Shown here: positions 7,565-16,635 of the stretch, in pieces | How the letters are laid out: the number at the start of each line of letters is the position of its first letter | How positions within the stretch are numbered: the first letter of the stretch is position 1 | NCBI GenBank assembly: GCA_000169115.1 | Contig: AAVV01000001.1 | Span: forward strand, 186,001 to 250,000 | Source of the DNA: a marine gamma proteobacterium HTCC2080 | GTDB taxonomy: Bacteria; Pseudomonadota; Gammaproteobacteria; Pseudomonadales; Halieaceae | Direction: 5' to 3' | DNA: 64,000 nucleotides | Made by a program: the position numbers and the translations under genes | Notes under the pieces: generated by a model | Databases searched by the model: none | Told to the model about the DNA's origin: nothing | What the model saw: the letters and a program-made list of their open reading frames with translations, nothing else

Positions 7565-8278
7565 CTAAACGCTATCCGTGCGGTCAATCACGTACCATCC
7601 TTGTTCACTCCAAGACCCACTGATCATTGCTGAAAATTGGTGGGCATCAGGAAGCTGACGAGTAAGTAATACAGAGGGTTGTAGCGATTGGGAGCCAAGT
7701 CCCCACCACATTGCATAGGTGCCCAGCTGGTGGCTGAGCATTTGATCCGAGAGATGGGCGGTGAAAAAGCCACTGGGGCTGCCGAAACCCCGATAGCACC
7801 AGCTTTCGCCGAAACCAAGCTCAGGACTGCGGGGTAAGGCTTCTCCTAGCTCGGGGCTTTCGATGGCGTTTACAGCCTCGAGGATTGATTCTACTGGGCG
7901 CGCAGCCGCATCAAAGGCATTCAGAATTTCCTTCTCTACAGCGCGCATCCAGGGCTCAGACCGCATCGCAAGTAAAAATGGGTTGGTGGCCGCAGGGTAC
8001 TCCCTAGCGAAGGTCACCGGAAAGATTCGGCCAACGCTATCAGAGCTTGGTGAAATGCATCCAAGCCAGCAAGCGTCGCCAATAACGCCGGGCGCAAGCA
8101 CGAATCGCCAGATCGGGCTGGTGAGAAAAACATCGTTCCAGTGCTCTTTCAGCGTCTTCCTACTGGCATCCAAACCACTTTGTAACCAGTCGTCCCACTC
8201 TTTTACGAACGCCTGGGATAAATCCCTGCTAACAAAATCTCCGTGAGAGGGCAGCTTTCCATAAACGCCGGTCTTCAT
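7565..8278 (-). CDS. tagF: T6SS-associated protein TagF
   Basis: A 237-residue cytoplasmic protein of the TagF family. It begins MKTGVYGKLPSHGDFVSR, the signature opening of this family. In Pseudomonas aeruginosa TagF acts as a post-translational repressor of the T6SS, binding the FHA protein. Further family features are the WDDWLQ segment, SPIWRFVL and GRIFPVTF. An upstream start is possible, but ATG 8278 matches the family N-terminus and falls just after the tssM stop at 8295. The gene sits between tssM and pppA; a fused TagF-PppA exists in some bacteria, which supports a shared regulatory role. Confidence 0.85.
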   Translation of the reverse strand: MKTGVYGKLPSHGDFVSRDLSQAFVKEWDDWLQSGLDASRKTLKEHWNDVFLTSPIWRFVLAPGVIGDACWLGCISPSSDSVGRIFPVTFAREYPAATNPFLLAMRSEPWMRAVEKEILNAFDAAARPVESILEAVNAIESPELGEALPRSPELGFGESWCYRGFGSPSGFFTAHLSDQMLSHQLGTYAMWWGLGSQSLQPSVLLTRQLPDAHQFSAMISGSWSEQGWYVIDRTDSV

Positions 8279-8294
8279 ATCGGAATTCACAGCC

Positions 8295-11200
8295 CTAAAA
8301 ACTCTTGATGCACGAGAAATTGGCAAAAACATCCTTGGCAAATGGATTTTCTATCCCTTGAGATTTAATCTGCCAAATTGTTTTACGTCCTTTATATTCG
8401 AGCGTGAAATTAATGTTTTCCGAGGACACCGAAGTGCGTTGCGTCTGATCAAGAAAACGAAACAGACTCCACTGTCCACGAATGGTTTGTGCAATGGCTT
8501 CCGCGCTATCATCCTTGAACTCAAATCGAACTGCCGACTCAACGCCGGTCTGGGCTGGCCACTTGATGGGAAAAACTCGGGCTGGCCCATGGCGATATTG
8601 AAAAGCTTCCTGATCAACTTCAATGCTCACGCGTCTTACGTTGGCATCGAGGTAAACGGGTGATAGGCCGAAACTAATACTGGGATCAGGCGTGCCACTG
8701 GCAAAAAACGCCCGACGAATCCGATCGGCCCGTCTGAGCTGTGTCAAAGCTGCGGTAGAGAGCGTCGCATCGATGCCAGGGAATTTTTGCCAGCTCCAGC
8801 GGCGACCTTTGCTGGCAATAAAACTATCTAGATGGTCTTTTTGAAAGCTTGCAATGAGGCCATTAGGCCCAAAAAGCTTAGCGAAGTCGGTAAGTGTAAT
8901 CTCGCGGCTGCTTTGTGTGCTGAACGGATAGCGACCTGACGCTGCTTGGTTACAGAATCCAGCGACATCTGATGCCCAGGCTTTGTTGATGCCCGACCGG
9001 AGTTCGCCAAAAACAGCACCGCGGCTATTGTTGGCAATTTCCGTGAGCCAACGATTGAGTGGCGGCGCAGTGTCGCGGGCTTGCAGTTGCAGCTGTAGAA
9101 TTTGATCGGAATCAAAGAGGCCGCTGAGCCGAGTATCGGCGTCATTGAGCAGCCCACTTGATAACAGATCAAACTCCTTATAAACATCGTTAATGAGAGT
9201 TTGGGTATCTTTGGCGGGGGTGCTGGAGGTGTCGTTGGCCCTAAAAAATTGATGCAGCCCTTCGTAGTGTTTGTCGACGGTCCTCTCTGGCCCCATGATC
9301 TGGTCTACCAGCTTGTCCTGCTGTTGGGCGCCCAGCATTTTCCCTAATCGATCTGCCGCACCAGCAATAACTGAACCACTGGCGACACCGGTATCGAGAA
9401 TTTTTGCACCAGTGGCTAGTGAGGTTTCTTCAAATACACGCTTTGCCAAAACGACAAAGGGAGAGCTCTCTCCTGACAAAAACTTTAGCCGGCGTGTCGC
9501 AGTGCTTAGATCCTTAAAAGGGCTTATGCGTATTCCACCGAGGACAGAGTCCCAAGTCTGAATGTACTCGGTAAAATAAAGCGCCTGAATCTCTTCTTGA
9601 AGCTCTTTTATTTCTTCATCAGTCAGCTTCGTAGCAGCATTCTCCATGACCCAATTCTCATCGGCGGCGAGCTGGCCGAGTGCTTGAAGTTGCGGTTGAA
9701 AACTATCTTTGTAGCCCTCCCTGGTGAACAGTTGGCTCACGGACGGATCTGGTGATTCAGCAGCAACGCTGAAGACTTCCTTGCCATAGGGGCCAGCAGC
9801 ATCAAGTAGCATGACCTGAGGCTGGCCTTTAAATTCGTAATCTTGCTTAATGCGCGCGTAAAGCAACGCCGACATAGAAGATTGGCTTAGCGTCGTACGA
9901 GCAGTTTGGACTAGCGTCGTGTCAGCCGTTGCGGTTTTGAAATCAAGCGCGGTAATGGCATTGACGTGCTCCTGTAGGCGTCCTCGCATACGCGGTTTTC
10001 CCGGTAGAAGCTGCTCCCACTCGTGGCCCATCCAGGTTCGTATCAGCTGGGGTTCGCGCCGTTTTGGCTGAGACAGCATGAGATAAACTTTCAGAGCTTC
10101 ATAAATTAATTGTGGATCGGTACTGGGACGCGACAAGTTTTGTCCGATGAGGTAAGTCATGGTGGGCAATAAAAAGTGCTCCAATTCAGCCTGATAGAGT
10201 GTTTCGGCCTCTTCCGCCAAAACATGCCCCTGATAAAGACCAAAGCGTAGCGTTAGCGGCGTATCGCTGTTTTTTTCTTGCACGAATCGTAGGGGCGATG
10301 CCGCGGCATCTAACCTCTCCAGCAGGCCATCTAGCCCGTCGGGGCCAGGTTTTGCGGCTTGCAGAGTCTGAAAATCGGCGATTTTTTGTTCATATTGAGC
10401 TACCAGAGAGTTATTGCGAGCGTAGCTTGTGCCCCAGAGAATTAACCCTAAAACCAGGCTTGCAGCGGAACCGGCAATAACCCCTCGCTGTATCCAGCGA
10501 TTCCGCTGTTCAAGTTTTTTATTGGAGCCTACCAGCTCGCGCTCTGAAAGCATTACCGAGCGGACGACGTCATGTACGAAAAAGCTTCTCGCTTGGCCGT
10601 GCCCAACAGACTCTTGTACCGACAAACTGCGGGCGTAGCTGCCAACTAACCGGTCAATTGGCGTACCTTCTTGTGTTCCACTCGTAAAGTAAATGCCCCG
10701 CAACAGTGGAGTCGCTTCATATCGGGAGGCGCTGAATAGCGACTGACAAAACTCTGTGAGCGGTTCTGAGAGGGTGGCAAGCTGTTGTGGAAAAGCAAAA
10801 ATGCTGTTGTTGTGACGCCGGTCACGCTCTGATCGCATTCGCCAAAGAACTCGTTTGTTGATGCTGCTAAGTAGCGCCCTGAATTTCTCTGGTATGGCTG
10901 CTAGTGACTCGTTCTGAGATAAGTCAAATGTGAACCCCAAAACCTGCTGTCGCTCGCGTTGGCCTAGGTCCTCGAAAAATTCCTGAAAGCCTTGCAGTAG
11001 ATCGGTTTTTGTCACCAATAGGTAAACAGGTGGATTGACGCCTAAATGACCTTGAAGCTCCTGAAGCCTTTGACGCAGTGCATGGAGCAGGCGATCCCTA
11101 GCCCCCGGGCTGCTTTCGAGAAGGCTACTGGTGCTTACTGTTAGTACAACTCCATTAATTGGACGACGGCTGCGGCCCTTGCGCAACATTTTCAGGAAAC

Positions 11201-11771
11201 TAAGCCAGGCGGTGTTATCGGCTTCCGCGTCGCTATCTTGGGTGGTGTAGCGCCCGGCAGTGTCGAGAAAAATTGCCTCCTCAGCAAACCACCAGTCACA
11301 ATTACGTGTGCCCCCCACGCCTTGCACTGAGGCTGAATCAGTGTGTTCGGCCATTGGAAATCTTAGTCCGGAGTTGGCAAGAGCCGTCGTTTTTCCAGTT
11401 CCGGGTGCACCGATAATTATGTACCAAGGTAGCTCATAGAGTCCCGCTCCCGCTTTATCTTTCAACGTCGTTAAGGCCTCTGAAAGATTATGCGAAAGGG
11501 TCGCAATGTCAGCATCGGCGGCACTGGTTTCTTCTAGGGGCTTGGCGACGATCTCTTTGGTAAGTTGCTTATTTGCTATGGCAGTCTGGATCCGTCGGTA
11601 GAGCTTTTTACCAAACCACGCAAAAATTATTAAAGCGATTAGAGTCAAACGCGTGGCGGGTGCGCCCAGTGGCTTGAAGCCTGCAAATGCAAATAACGGT
11701 CCCGCGAACCATATAACGGCACACACGCAGATGAATCCCAGTACCTTCATTGCGATCGAAAGCAGTTTCAT
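8295..11771 (-). CDS. tssM: T6SS inner-membrane protein TssM (IcmF)
   Basis: A 1158-residue IcmF-family protein, the large inner-membrane component of the TssJLM complex that spans the envelope and anchors the baseplate. Two hydrophobic helices lie near residues 5-30 and 41-56, and a third near 427-447 (GVIAGSAASLVLGLILW). The cytoplasmic domain between them has a Walker A motif GAPGTGKT at 121-128 and an LDTAGRY Walker B-like motif. The long C-terminal part is periplasmic and binds TssJ. GAGG stands eight bases before the ATG. Length is in the usual 1100-1300 range. An intact Walker A means nucleotide binding is possible, which varies among TssM proteins. Confidence 0.95.
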   Translation of the reverse strand: MKLLSIAMKVLGFICVCAVIWFAGPLFAFAGFKPLGAPATRLTLIALIIFAWFGKKLYRRIQTAIANKQLTKEIVAKPLEETSAADADIATLSHNLSEALTTLKDKAGAGLYELPWYIIIGAPGTGKTTALANSGLRFPMAEHTDSASVQGVGGTRNCDWWFAEEAIFLDTAGRYTTQDSDAEADNTAWLSFLKMLRKGRSRRPINGVVLTVSTSSLLESSPGARDRLLHALRQRLQELQGHLGVNPPVYLLVTKTDLLQGFQEFFEDLGQRERQQVLGFTFDLSQNESLAAIPEKFRALLSSINKRVLWRMRSERDRRHNNSIFAFPQQLATLSEPLTEFCQSLFSASRYEATPLLRGIYFTSGTQEGTPIDRLVGSYARSLSVQESVGHGQARSFFVHDVVRSVMLSERELVGSNKKLEQRNRWIQRGVIAGSAASLVLGLILWGTSYARNNSLVAQYEQKIADFQTLQAAKPGPDGLDGLLERLDAAASPLRFVQEKNSDTPLTLRFGLYQGHVLAEEAETLYQAELEHFLLPTMTYLIGQNLSRPSTDPQLIYEALKVYLMLSQPKRREPQLIRTWMGHEWEQLLPGKPRMRGRLQEHVNAITALDFKTATADTTLVQTARTTLSQSSMSALLYARIKQDYEFKGQPQVMLLDAAGPYGKEVFSVAAESPDPSVSQLFTREGYKDSFQPQLQALGQLAADENWVMENAATKLTDEEIKELQEEIQALYFTEYIQTWDSVLGGIRISPFKDLSTATRRLKFLSGESSPFVVLAKRVFEETSLATGAKILDTGVASGSVIAGAADRLGKMLGAQQQDKLVDQIMGPERTVDKHYEGLHQFFRANDTSSTPAKDTQTLINDVYKEFDLLSSGLLNDADTRLSGLFDSDQILQLQLQARDTAPPLNRWLTEIANNSRGAVFGELRSGINKAWASDVAGFCNQAASGRYPFSTQSSREITLTDFAKLFGPNGLIASFQKDHLDSFIASKGRRWSWQKFPGIDATLSTAALTQLRRADRIRRAFFASGTPDPSISFGLSPVYLDANVRRVSIEVDQEAFQYRHGPARVFPIKWPAQTGVESAVRFEFKDDSAEAIAQTIRGQWSLFRFLDQTQRTSVSSENINFTLEYKGRKTIWQIKSQGIENPFAKDVFANFSCIKSF

Positions 11772-11805
11772 TTTTTAGGCCTCATAGGCATTTAATGGAC
11801 AATAA

Positions 11806-12708
11806 TCAGTCGGCTGTTTTTTGCTCAACAGAATTGACCAACCCTTGAATTTGCTCTTTAACGGGGATTGCTTGATACCCTAGGGTTAGTCGGAACCCTG
11901 TGTAAAGCACAAGTAATAGGGCGCCCGTAATCGCAAAAATTACCCAGTTTGGCGTGTGATCAATTAAGCGTTTTTTGGTCTCTTGTGCGCCGCGCCAGTT
12001 CGGCGATAAATCCCGTTCGAACTCTCCGCGGGTTCGGGAGATTACGGCATAAAGTTCATCAATGACCTGATCAAGCTCCTGGGGTCCATTTTGACGGACG
12101 GCATATTGACCCACAAATCCAAGGAGTAGGCATGTTACCGCCAGTTCGATCAGGTCTACCGATTCGGGCCGATGTAGGTGGTGTTCAATAATTTGAAAAA
12201 ACTTTTCTCCGCCCCAGGTTTCATTGTGGCAGGTGCTCAGCAGGGTCTGCTGAGTCCACTGGCTTTGCGCTCCCCAGGGGGTCGACATAACAGCTTCATC
12301 AAGAAAGGTGCAAAGTAGGTAACGCCCCGTAAGCACAATTTGTGGCTCGTAGCCGCTGCGATTGCCGGCGGCTTCATAGGCCTTAATCATGTCCAGAAGT
12401 TGTTGCCGAAGGGCAGTCACATCGTTGTTGGCGAGCGTATTTCTGATCAGCCCACCAGCGCGCAACGTTTCAGCCGCGGCTTCGACTAAGGGGTTTAGTG
12501 AAGAGCCTTCGATGAGCTGACCCGCAACGCTGCTGGCCCCATGTCGCACCGGTTCTGCCGGTCTGTGCGCTGCAGGAGGGGTAGCGGCAAGCGGGGGTGA
12601 CGTCGCGGCAGCGGGCGCTGCAGCGCCCGTGTTCCTGCCTCCCGGGTTTGGCCTGAGCACAGTTTTGTCGCCACTGGGGGTTGCAAAAGGGTCAAAGTCA
12701 TCATTCAT
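11806..12708 (-). CDS. tssL: T6SS inner-membrane protein TssL (DotU)
   Basis: A 300-residue DotU-family protein that joins TssM and TssJ in the T6SS membrane complex and contacts TssK. The first 75 residues are a low-complexity Pro/Ala-rich cytoplasmic tail. The helical DotU core follows (it contains TFLDEAVMSTPWG and LGFVGQYAV), and a single membrane helix lies near residues 258-278 (WVIFAITGALLLVLYTGF). The C-terminus is short, with no OmpA or peptidoglycan-binding domain, so wall anchoring would need another protein. The start lies three bases beyond the tssK stop, showing tight coupling. Confidence 0.93.
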   Translation of the reverse strand: MNDDFDPFATPSGDKTVLRPNPGGRNTGAAAPAAATSPPLAATPPAAHRPAEPVRHGASSVAGQLIEGSSLNPLVEAAAETLRAGGLIRNTLANNDVTALRQQLLDMIKAYEAAGNRSGYEPQIVLTGRYLLCTFLDEAVMSTPWGAQSQWTQQTLLSTCHNETWGGEKFFQIIEHHLHRPESVDLIELAVTCLLLGFVGQYAVRQNGPQELDQVIDELYAVISRTRGEFERDLSPNWRGAQETKKRLIDHTPNWVIFAITGALLLVLYTGFRLTLGYQAIPVKEQIQGLVNSVEQKTAD

Positions 12709-12711
12709 GTT

Positions 12712-14049
12712 TCAGTACCTCACAGCCCACAACTCCATTTTGAGTTCGGGAAATTCGCCACCGATGTGCATTGCCAGTCCGCCCGAGCTACCTAGGTCTT
12801 TCCAGAGGTCCCCAGACTTATCAAGCTCAAAATACACGTAGCCCGTATGATATGGCACTTGCCTTGGGGCTACTGGTAGTGGTCTGAGCTTAATACCTGG
12901 CAACTGTACGTTAACCAATTGTCGTATATTTTCTACTGACCCCAGTTTGGCTTGGCTGGGGAAGCGCTGACGCAGTACATCAAGATCCATTGTGGCGGTT
13001 ACGGCAAGAACAAAACTTGCACTGCTAAGCAATGAAACGTCGCTCACAGTTCCGACGATGATTCCATAGCGACGCTCTTGCAGTGAAATTTGGACTGCGG
13101 TTTGTTCAAGTACCATAGACAGGCTTTGTCGAAGCGCATTTACCACCGGGTCGAAGCTTTCGGTCAGTTGGGTGTGGTTGTAAGTCCCAAAGTCTGGAAC
13201 TAGCCGGCTGCTTTCGCTAAATGTGGCCATCTCGCCCGCTATTTGTAAAAGATCTGAGTAAAGTCTTTCTGGGTGGGCCCGTTTCAATTCGTCGTAGTGC
13301 ACCATTAAAGGCAGGTAGCGATTAACAAGTTGAAGAAATAAAAAGTCTGATATTTCCCCGTTGCCTCCTTGCCCTGAGGCCGATACTCGCCCTCGGAGGG
13401 CTTCTGCGCGATGAAGCAGCAGACCGCGAATTTCACTGATGAGCGCGAGCAACACCTTGGAGGCCTCAAGATTCAGAACTGACGGAATAAAAGACTCATC
13501 TAGAAGCAGGCTTTTATCAGTGCGTACCTCTATGATTTTGCACAGCGGGATGCGGGTAAAGCCCTCGAGAGGCTGGCTTTCCAATCTGAGACCCAGAACC
13601 AAAGAAGCCGTGTGAATTGGGGCCTCGGATGGGTCTAGTGACGCAGTGTCAATGACAGAAACCTCGCTGCTCATCAACCGCCCCTGACTAATAGTGTCAC
13701 TATCGGGGAGCTGCATTTCTGGCATGCCGGAACGGCGCTCTGGCAATGTTAAGTAAACAATTTGATTCTTCACTTCGCTGCCCACTTCAATGATCAGTGG
13801 TGGGGTGTCTCGCTCAGGAAGAGAAAATGGTGTCCCATCGGGTAAAATACCCGATGCGCTGGCCAGTGATAGTTTTCCCTGTAACATCAGTTCCTGATCG
13901 AACTCAAAATTCACGAGCCCCCAGTTGAAGTCACTTATCGCTCTGACCCGAGCTTCGATAAAGCTTTCAAAATAGCGTGTTTGTTGCTGGAAGTGCTGAG
14001 GGCGAAGAAACATTCCCTCAGTCCATACGACACGGCCTTTGTCTGTCAC
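12712..14049 (-). CDS. tssK: T6SS baseplate protein TssK
   Basis: A 445-residue TssK protein. It is trimeric in known systems and connects the TssEFG baseplate to the TssLM membrane complex, resembling phage receptor-binding proteins. The N-terminus is diagnostic: VVWTEGMFLRPQHFQQQTRY. The length matches the family (about 440-450). The start is GTG 14049 with a GAGGA element upstream. The gene is followed after three bases by tssL and preceded by tagH, the common order in T6SS loci that carry phosphorylation control. Confidence 0.95.
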   Translation of the reverse strand: MTDKGRVVWTEGMFLRPQHFQQQTRYFESFIEARVRAISDFNWGLVNFEFDQELMLQGKLSLASASGILPDGTPFSLPERDTPPLIIEVGSEVKNQIVYLTLPERRSGMPEMQLPDSDTISQGRLMSSEVSVIDTASLDPSEAPIHTASLVLGLRLESQPLEGFTRIPLCKIIEVRTDKSLLLDESFIPSVLNLEASKVLLALISEIRGLLLHRAEALRGRVSASGQGGNGEISDFLFLQLVNRYLPLMVHYDELKRAHPERLYSDLLQIAGEMATFSESSRLVPDFGTYNHTQLTESFDPVVNALRQSLSMVLEQTAVQISLQERRYGIIVGTVSDVSLLSSASFVLAVTATMDLDVLRQRFPSQAKLGSVENIRQLVNVQLPGIKLRPLPVAPRQVPYHTGYVYFELDKSGDLWKDLGSSGGLAMHIGGEFPELKMELWAVRY

Positions 14050-14100
14050 CTATGCGATCCTCATGGGGCTGATTGTGGCGCCAATTTCTGGCATGTATCT

Positions 14101-15717
14101 TTATTGGTCATTGTTAAGAGCCGCAAGGTAAGCTTTAGCAAGTGCGTCTCTAAAAAGCTCTTCAAACGGATCGTCTGATTCGGCCACCCGTTCTTGATAA
14201 AATTTCCGGTAGGCAAGCCAAGCTTTCTTCTCAGACGAAGATACAATTTTGCTAAGACCAGCGCTCTGATTTTCTTCAAAATTTTCTGGCGAAAATGTTT
14301 GCAGTAGTTGAGTAAAGGCCGCCCTGAGTCCTATTAAGAGCGCCATTTGGTGTTCCTGCACTTCCGCCATTGCTTGTGTTACCGCCTCCATACGCGATAG
14401 GTAAGCGGAGTTCTTTGACGATTCTGAAAACAAAATTTTTGCAGCTTCCACGTTGGCGGCAAACTTCAAAGGGTTGTTTTCAGTTTGCCGAATCAGCGTG
14501 GCCCCCATTCGGAACTCGTTCTTCAAATTTGCCCGAGCTGCTAATAAATCCATCAAACCCTTCAAAACGGCTTGCTCAAACTCCGAATCATTCAGCGCGG
14601 CCGCCTCGGCGTAAGCGCTTACCGACACTGCCCCCTTAGCTGCCTTTGCCGAAGGGGCTTGCTGGTGGCTTGCTACAGGCTGCTCAGGCGCATCTTGCTG
14701 ATTGATTTCTGGTGGCTCTGCTATCGGCGGCGTCGCTGGTATCTCTGCACCGGAAGCGCCATCTTCCTCAAGTAAGGGTGCTCGGTTGGGTATCACTAGC
14801 TCATGAGCCTGAATAGGTGCAATTTCGTCACTCGAAGCCTCTCCAGCAGCGATGCCCACCGCACTTTCACTGGGGCTTTCAGTTTCCTCAGGGCTACTTT
14901 CAAGAATTTCTGGGGCAGTGCTCTCCGGCGCTGGGTCTGGAATGGCGTCGAATTTGGGCGGTTGTTCCTCAGCCATCCAATCTTCAGGAATTATCGAAGC
15001 CCCTGTCCCAGCTATTGCTTCGACACCTCCGCTCAGCGCGTCATCAAACTGCCCCTGAGGTGGTGAGAAGGGGTCGGCCAGTGGATCACCATGATTAAGG
15101 TTACTGAAGTGGGATTCCTCGGCTCGGGGGTTCACATTGTTCATCTGCGACCCCGCATCCATCGGCGGCGCTAAGGGGTCAAAAAAGTCTTCTGCACTTG
15201 ATTTTAAGAGCCCGTCACTGGCGGCCGCCACCCCGAAGCTCGGAGAAAGACTGGCGGCCCCTTCCTGAAAGCCGGTCTCTTTTGCCGGGGGAGGGTCACT
15301 TGTGAAATCGGCTAGTGGGTCAAAATTTATATTACTGACACCATCGTCATGCGGGAGTTTTGCCGGCCTATCGGATGCTGTAGTCGGTGTTTGCAGCACT
15401 TCGATGGTGAACAGATATTCTCCGATGCCGATCTCCATGCCGTTAGTGACTGGCGTCGAGTTGCCTCGGCCCAACGCAGCAGCAGCGCCATTAACAAACA
15501 AGCCGTTGGTGCTTTCGTCGGTGATAACAATGTTGTCTCCTTCTGCCGAAAAGCGTGCGTGACAGCCAGAAATAACTTTTTGCGGATCGGGCAGGCAAAT
15601 ATTAGATGAGGAATTGCGCCCCACCGAACCTCCCGGCCCTTCAATATGGAAAATCCCACCATCGGCAAGCTCAGCCTTGTGGTAACTCGTACATGTCAAA
15701 ATCACTAAAGGTTTCAC
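14101..15717 (-). CDS. tagH: FHA-domain T6SS regulator TagH/Fha
   Basis: A 538-residue cytoplasmic scaffold. The N-terminal forkhead-associated domain (about residues 20-95) shows the phosphothreonine-binding pattern GRNSSSN, SGCHARF and STNGLFVNG. A long acidic Pro/Glu/Ala-rich linker follows (about 100-370), then a conserved helical C-terminal domain of the TagH family (about 375-535). In the known Pseudomonas system the kinase PpkA phosphorylates Fha, which triggers assembly, and PppA reverses it. All three genes are present here. The start is GTG 15717; the opening KPLVILTCTSYHKAEL fits the first FHA strand. It is the first gene of the minus-strand operon, divergent from tssJ. Confidence 0.88.
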   Translation of the reverse strand: MKPLVILTCTSYHKAELADGGIFHIEGPGGSVGRNSSSNICLPDPQKVISGCHARFSAEGDNIVITDESTNGLFVNGAAAALGRGNSTPVTNGMEIGIGEYLFTIEVLQTPTTASDRPAKLPHDDGVSNINFDPLADFTSDPPPAKETGFQEGAASLSPSFGVAAASDGLLKSSAEDFFDPLAPPMDAGSQMNNVNPRAEESHFSNLNHGDPLADPFSPPQGQFDDALSGGVEAIAGTGASIIPEDWMAEEQPPKFDAIPDPAPESTAPEILESSPEETESPSESAVGIAAGEASSDEIAPIQAHELVIPNRAPLLEEDGASGAEIPATPPIAEPPEINQQDAPEQPVASHQQAPSAKAAKGAVSVSAYAEAAALNDSEFEQAVLKGLMDLLAARANLKNEFRMGATLIRQTENNPLKFAANVEAAKILFSESSKNSAYLSRMEAVTQAMAEVQEHQMALLIGLRAAFTQLLQTFSPENFEENQSAGLSKIVSSSEKKAWLAYRKFYQERVAESDDPFEELFRDALAKAYLAALNNDQ

Positions 15718-15846
15718 GCTTGGTGTTTTCGCCTCTGTTTACAGTTGCCCGTGGGATGTAGTATATCGCAAAGAATATATTGTTCATGCGTAAAGAGCTT
15801 CGTTTTTGATGGTGCGAATTGCGGCTAGGGTTAAAAGGGTGTGGTT

Positions 15847-16314
15847 ATGTTAAAGCAGGTGAAATATTGTTTGGTACTGGGCGTGCTGGTTTGTCTGGCT
15901 ACAGGGTGTGCAAGCGGGCCTAAACCCGCAAAAGTTAACTTAAATCTGGTCGCCTCCAATTCGGTTAATCCCGACCTTGAAGGGCGTCCGTCGCCTGTTG
16001 TGATTCAAATTTATCGAATTCGTGCCGCTGATGCCTTCAATAATGCGCGTTTCTTTGAACTGTACGATGATGCGGAGCAGGTGCTGGGACAAGATCTTAT
16101 TGGTGTTACGGAAATTGAAATGTCTCCAAACTCCAAGCGAACATTGCCAGTTGAGGGTATGACGGCAGATACACGGTATATTGGCGTTCTCGCGGCCTAT
16201 CGAGATATCGACGAAGCGCGCTGGAGAGCTATTTTGCCGACGCCTGCGGGTGATAAACTCGATGTTGAGGTAGCATTAGACGCGTTATCGGTTGTTGTAA
16301 AGTCTGATGACTGA
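15847..16314 (+). CDS. tssJ: T6SS outer-membrane lipoprotein TssJ
   Basis: A 155-residue TssJ lipoprotein that anchors the TssLM complex in the outer membrane. The signal peptide ends at the lipobox LATGC (Cys21). The mature domain is the transthyretin-like beta fold, with the family features VVIQIYRI, FFELYDDAEQVLG, an EIEMSPNSKRTLPVE loop and a conserved late RWRAILP. ATG 15847 is preferred to GTG 15841 because AAGGG stands eight bases before the ATG and too close to the GTG. It is divergent from the tagH operon across about 130 bases that must hold both promoters. Confidence 0.92.
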   Translation: MLKQVKYCLVLGVLVCLATGCASGPKPAKVNLNLVASNSVNPDLEGRPSPVVIQIYRIRAADAFNNARFFELYDDAEQVLGQDLIGVTEIEMSPNSKRTLPVEGMTADTRYIGVLAAYRDIDEARWRAILPTPAGDKLDVEVALDALSVVVKSDD

Positions 16315-16353
16315 AGCAAGGATATATGTACACCCCCCAAGGGCGGATACCTA

Positions 16354-16635
16354 ATGGCACAACATAGAATCATAGAAATCGATTACCACGATTTCTTAGG
16401 GCATTTGCGCGCTGCTCGCGATGCGAGGCAGCTCGTTGAGCCTAGCGACGGTGCTCGGTGGTCGGAATATGTTAAGAAAACTGGATTGCGCGAGGCTGCG
16501 TTTAAGGCGCATGCCAGAGTGAAATTCACGTCTGCTAAGCCTAAGCTGGCCGCAATCATAGGTTCCGGCGCTTGGGCGGGGTGTTACTATTATTCCACAG
16601 ACGATGAATCTGCGATTAAGTATCTTATCTCATGA
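16354..16635 (+). CDS. Small hypothetical protein downstream of tssJ
   Basis: A 93-residue soluble protein 39 bases after tssJ on the same strand, with an AAGGGCGG ribosome binding site. It contains DYHDFLGHLRAARDARQL near the start and ends with a Tyr-rich stretch (CYYYSTDDESAIKYL). There is no signal peptide or membrane helix. Co-direction with tssJ suggests cotranscription. Its stop abuts the stop of the convergent caspase-like gene with no gap. The family is not recognised, and a link to secretion is only positional. Confidence 0.5.
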   Translation: MAQHRIIEIDYHDFLGHLRAARDARQLVEPSDGARWSEYVKKTGLREAAFKAHARVKFTSAKPKLAAIIGSGAWAGCYYYSTDDESAIKYLIS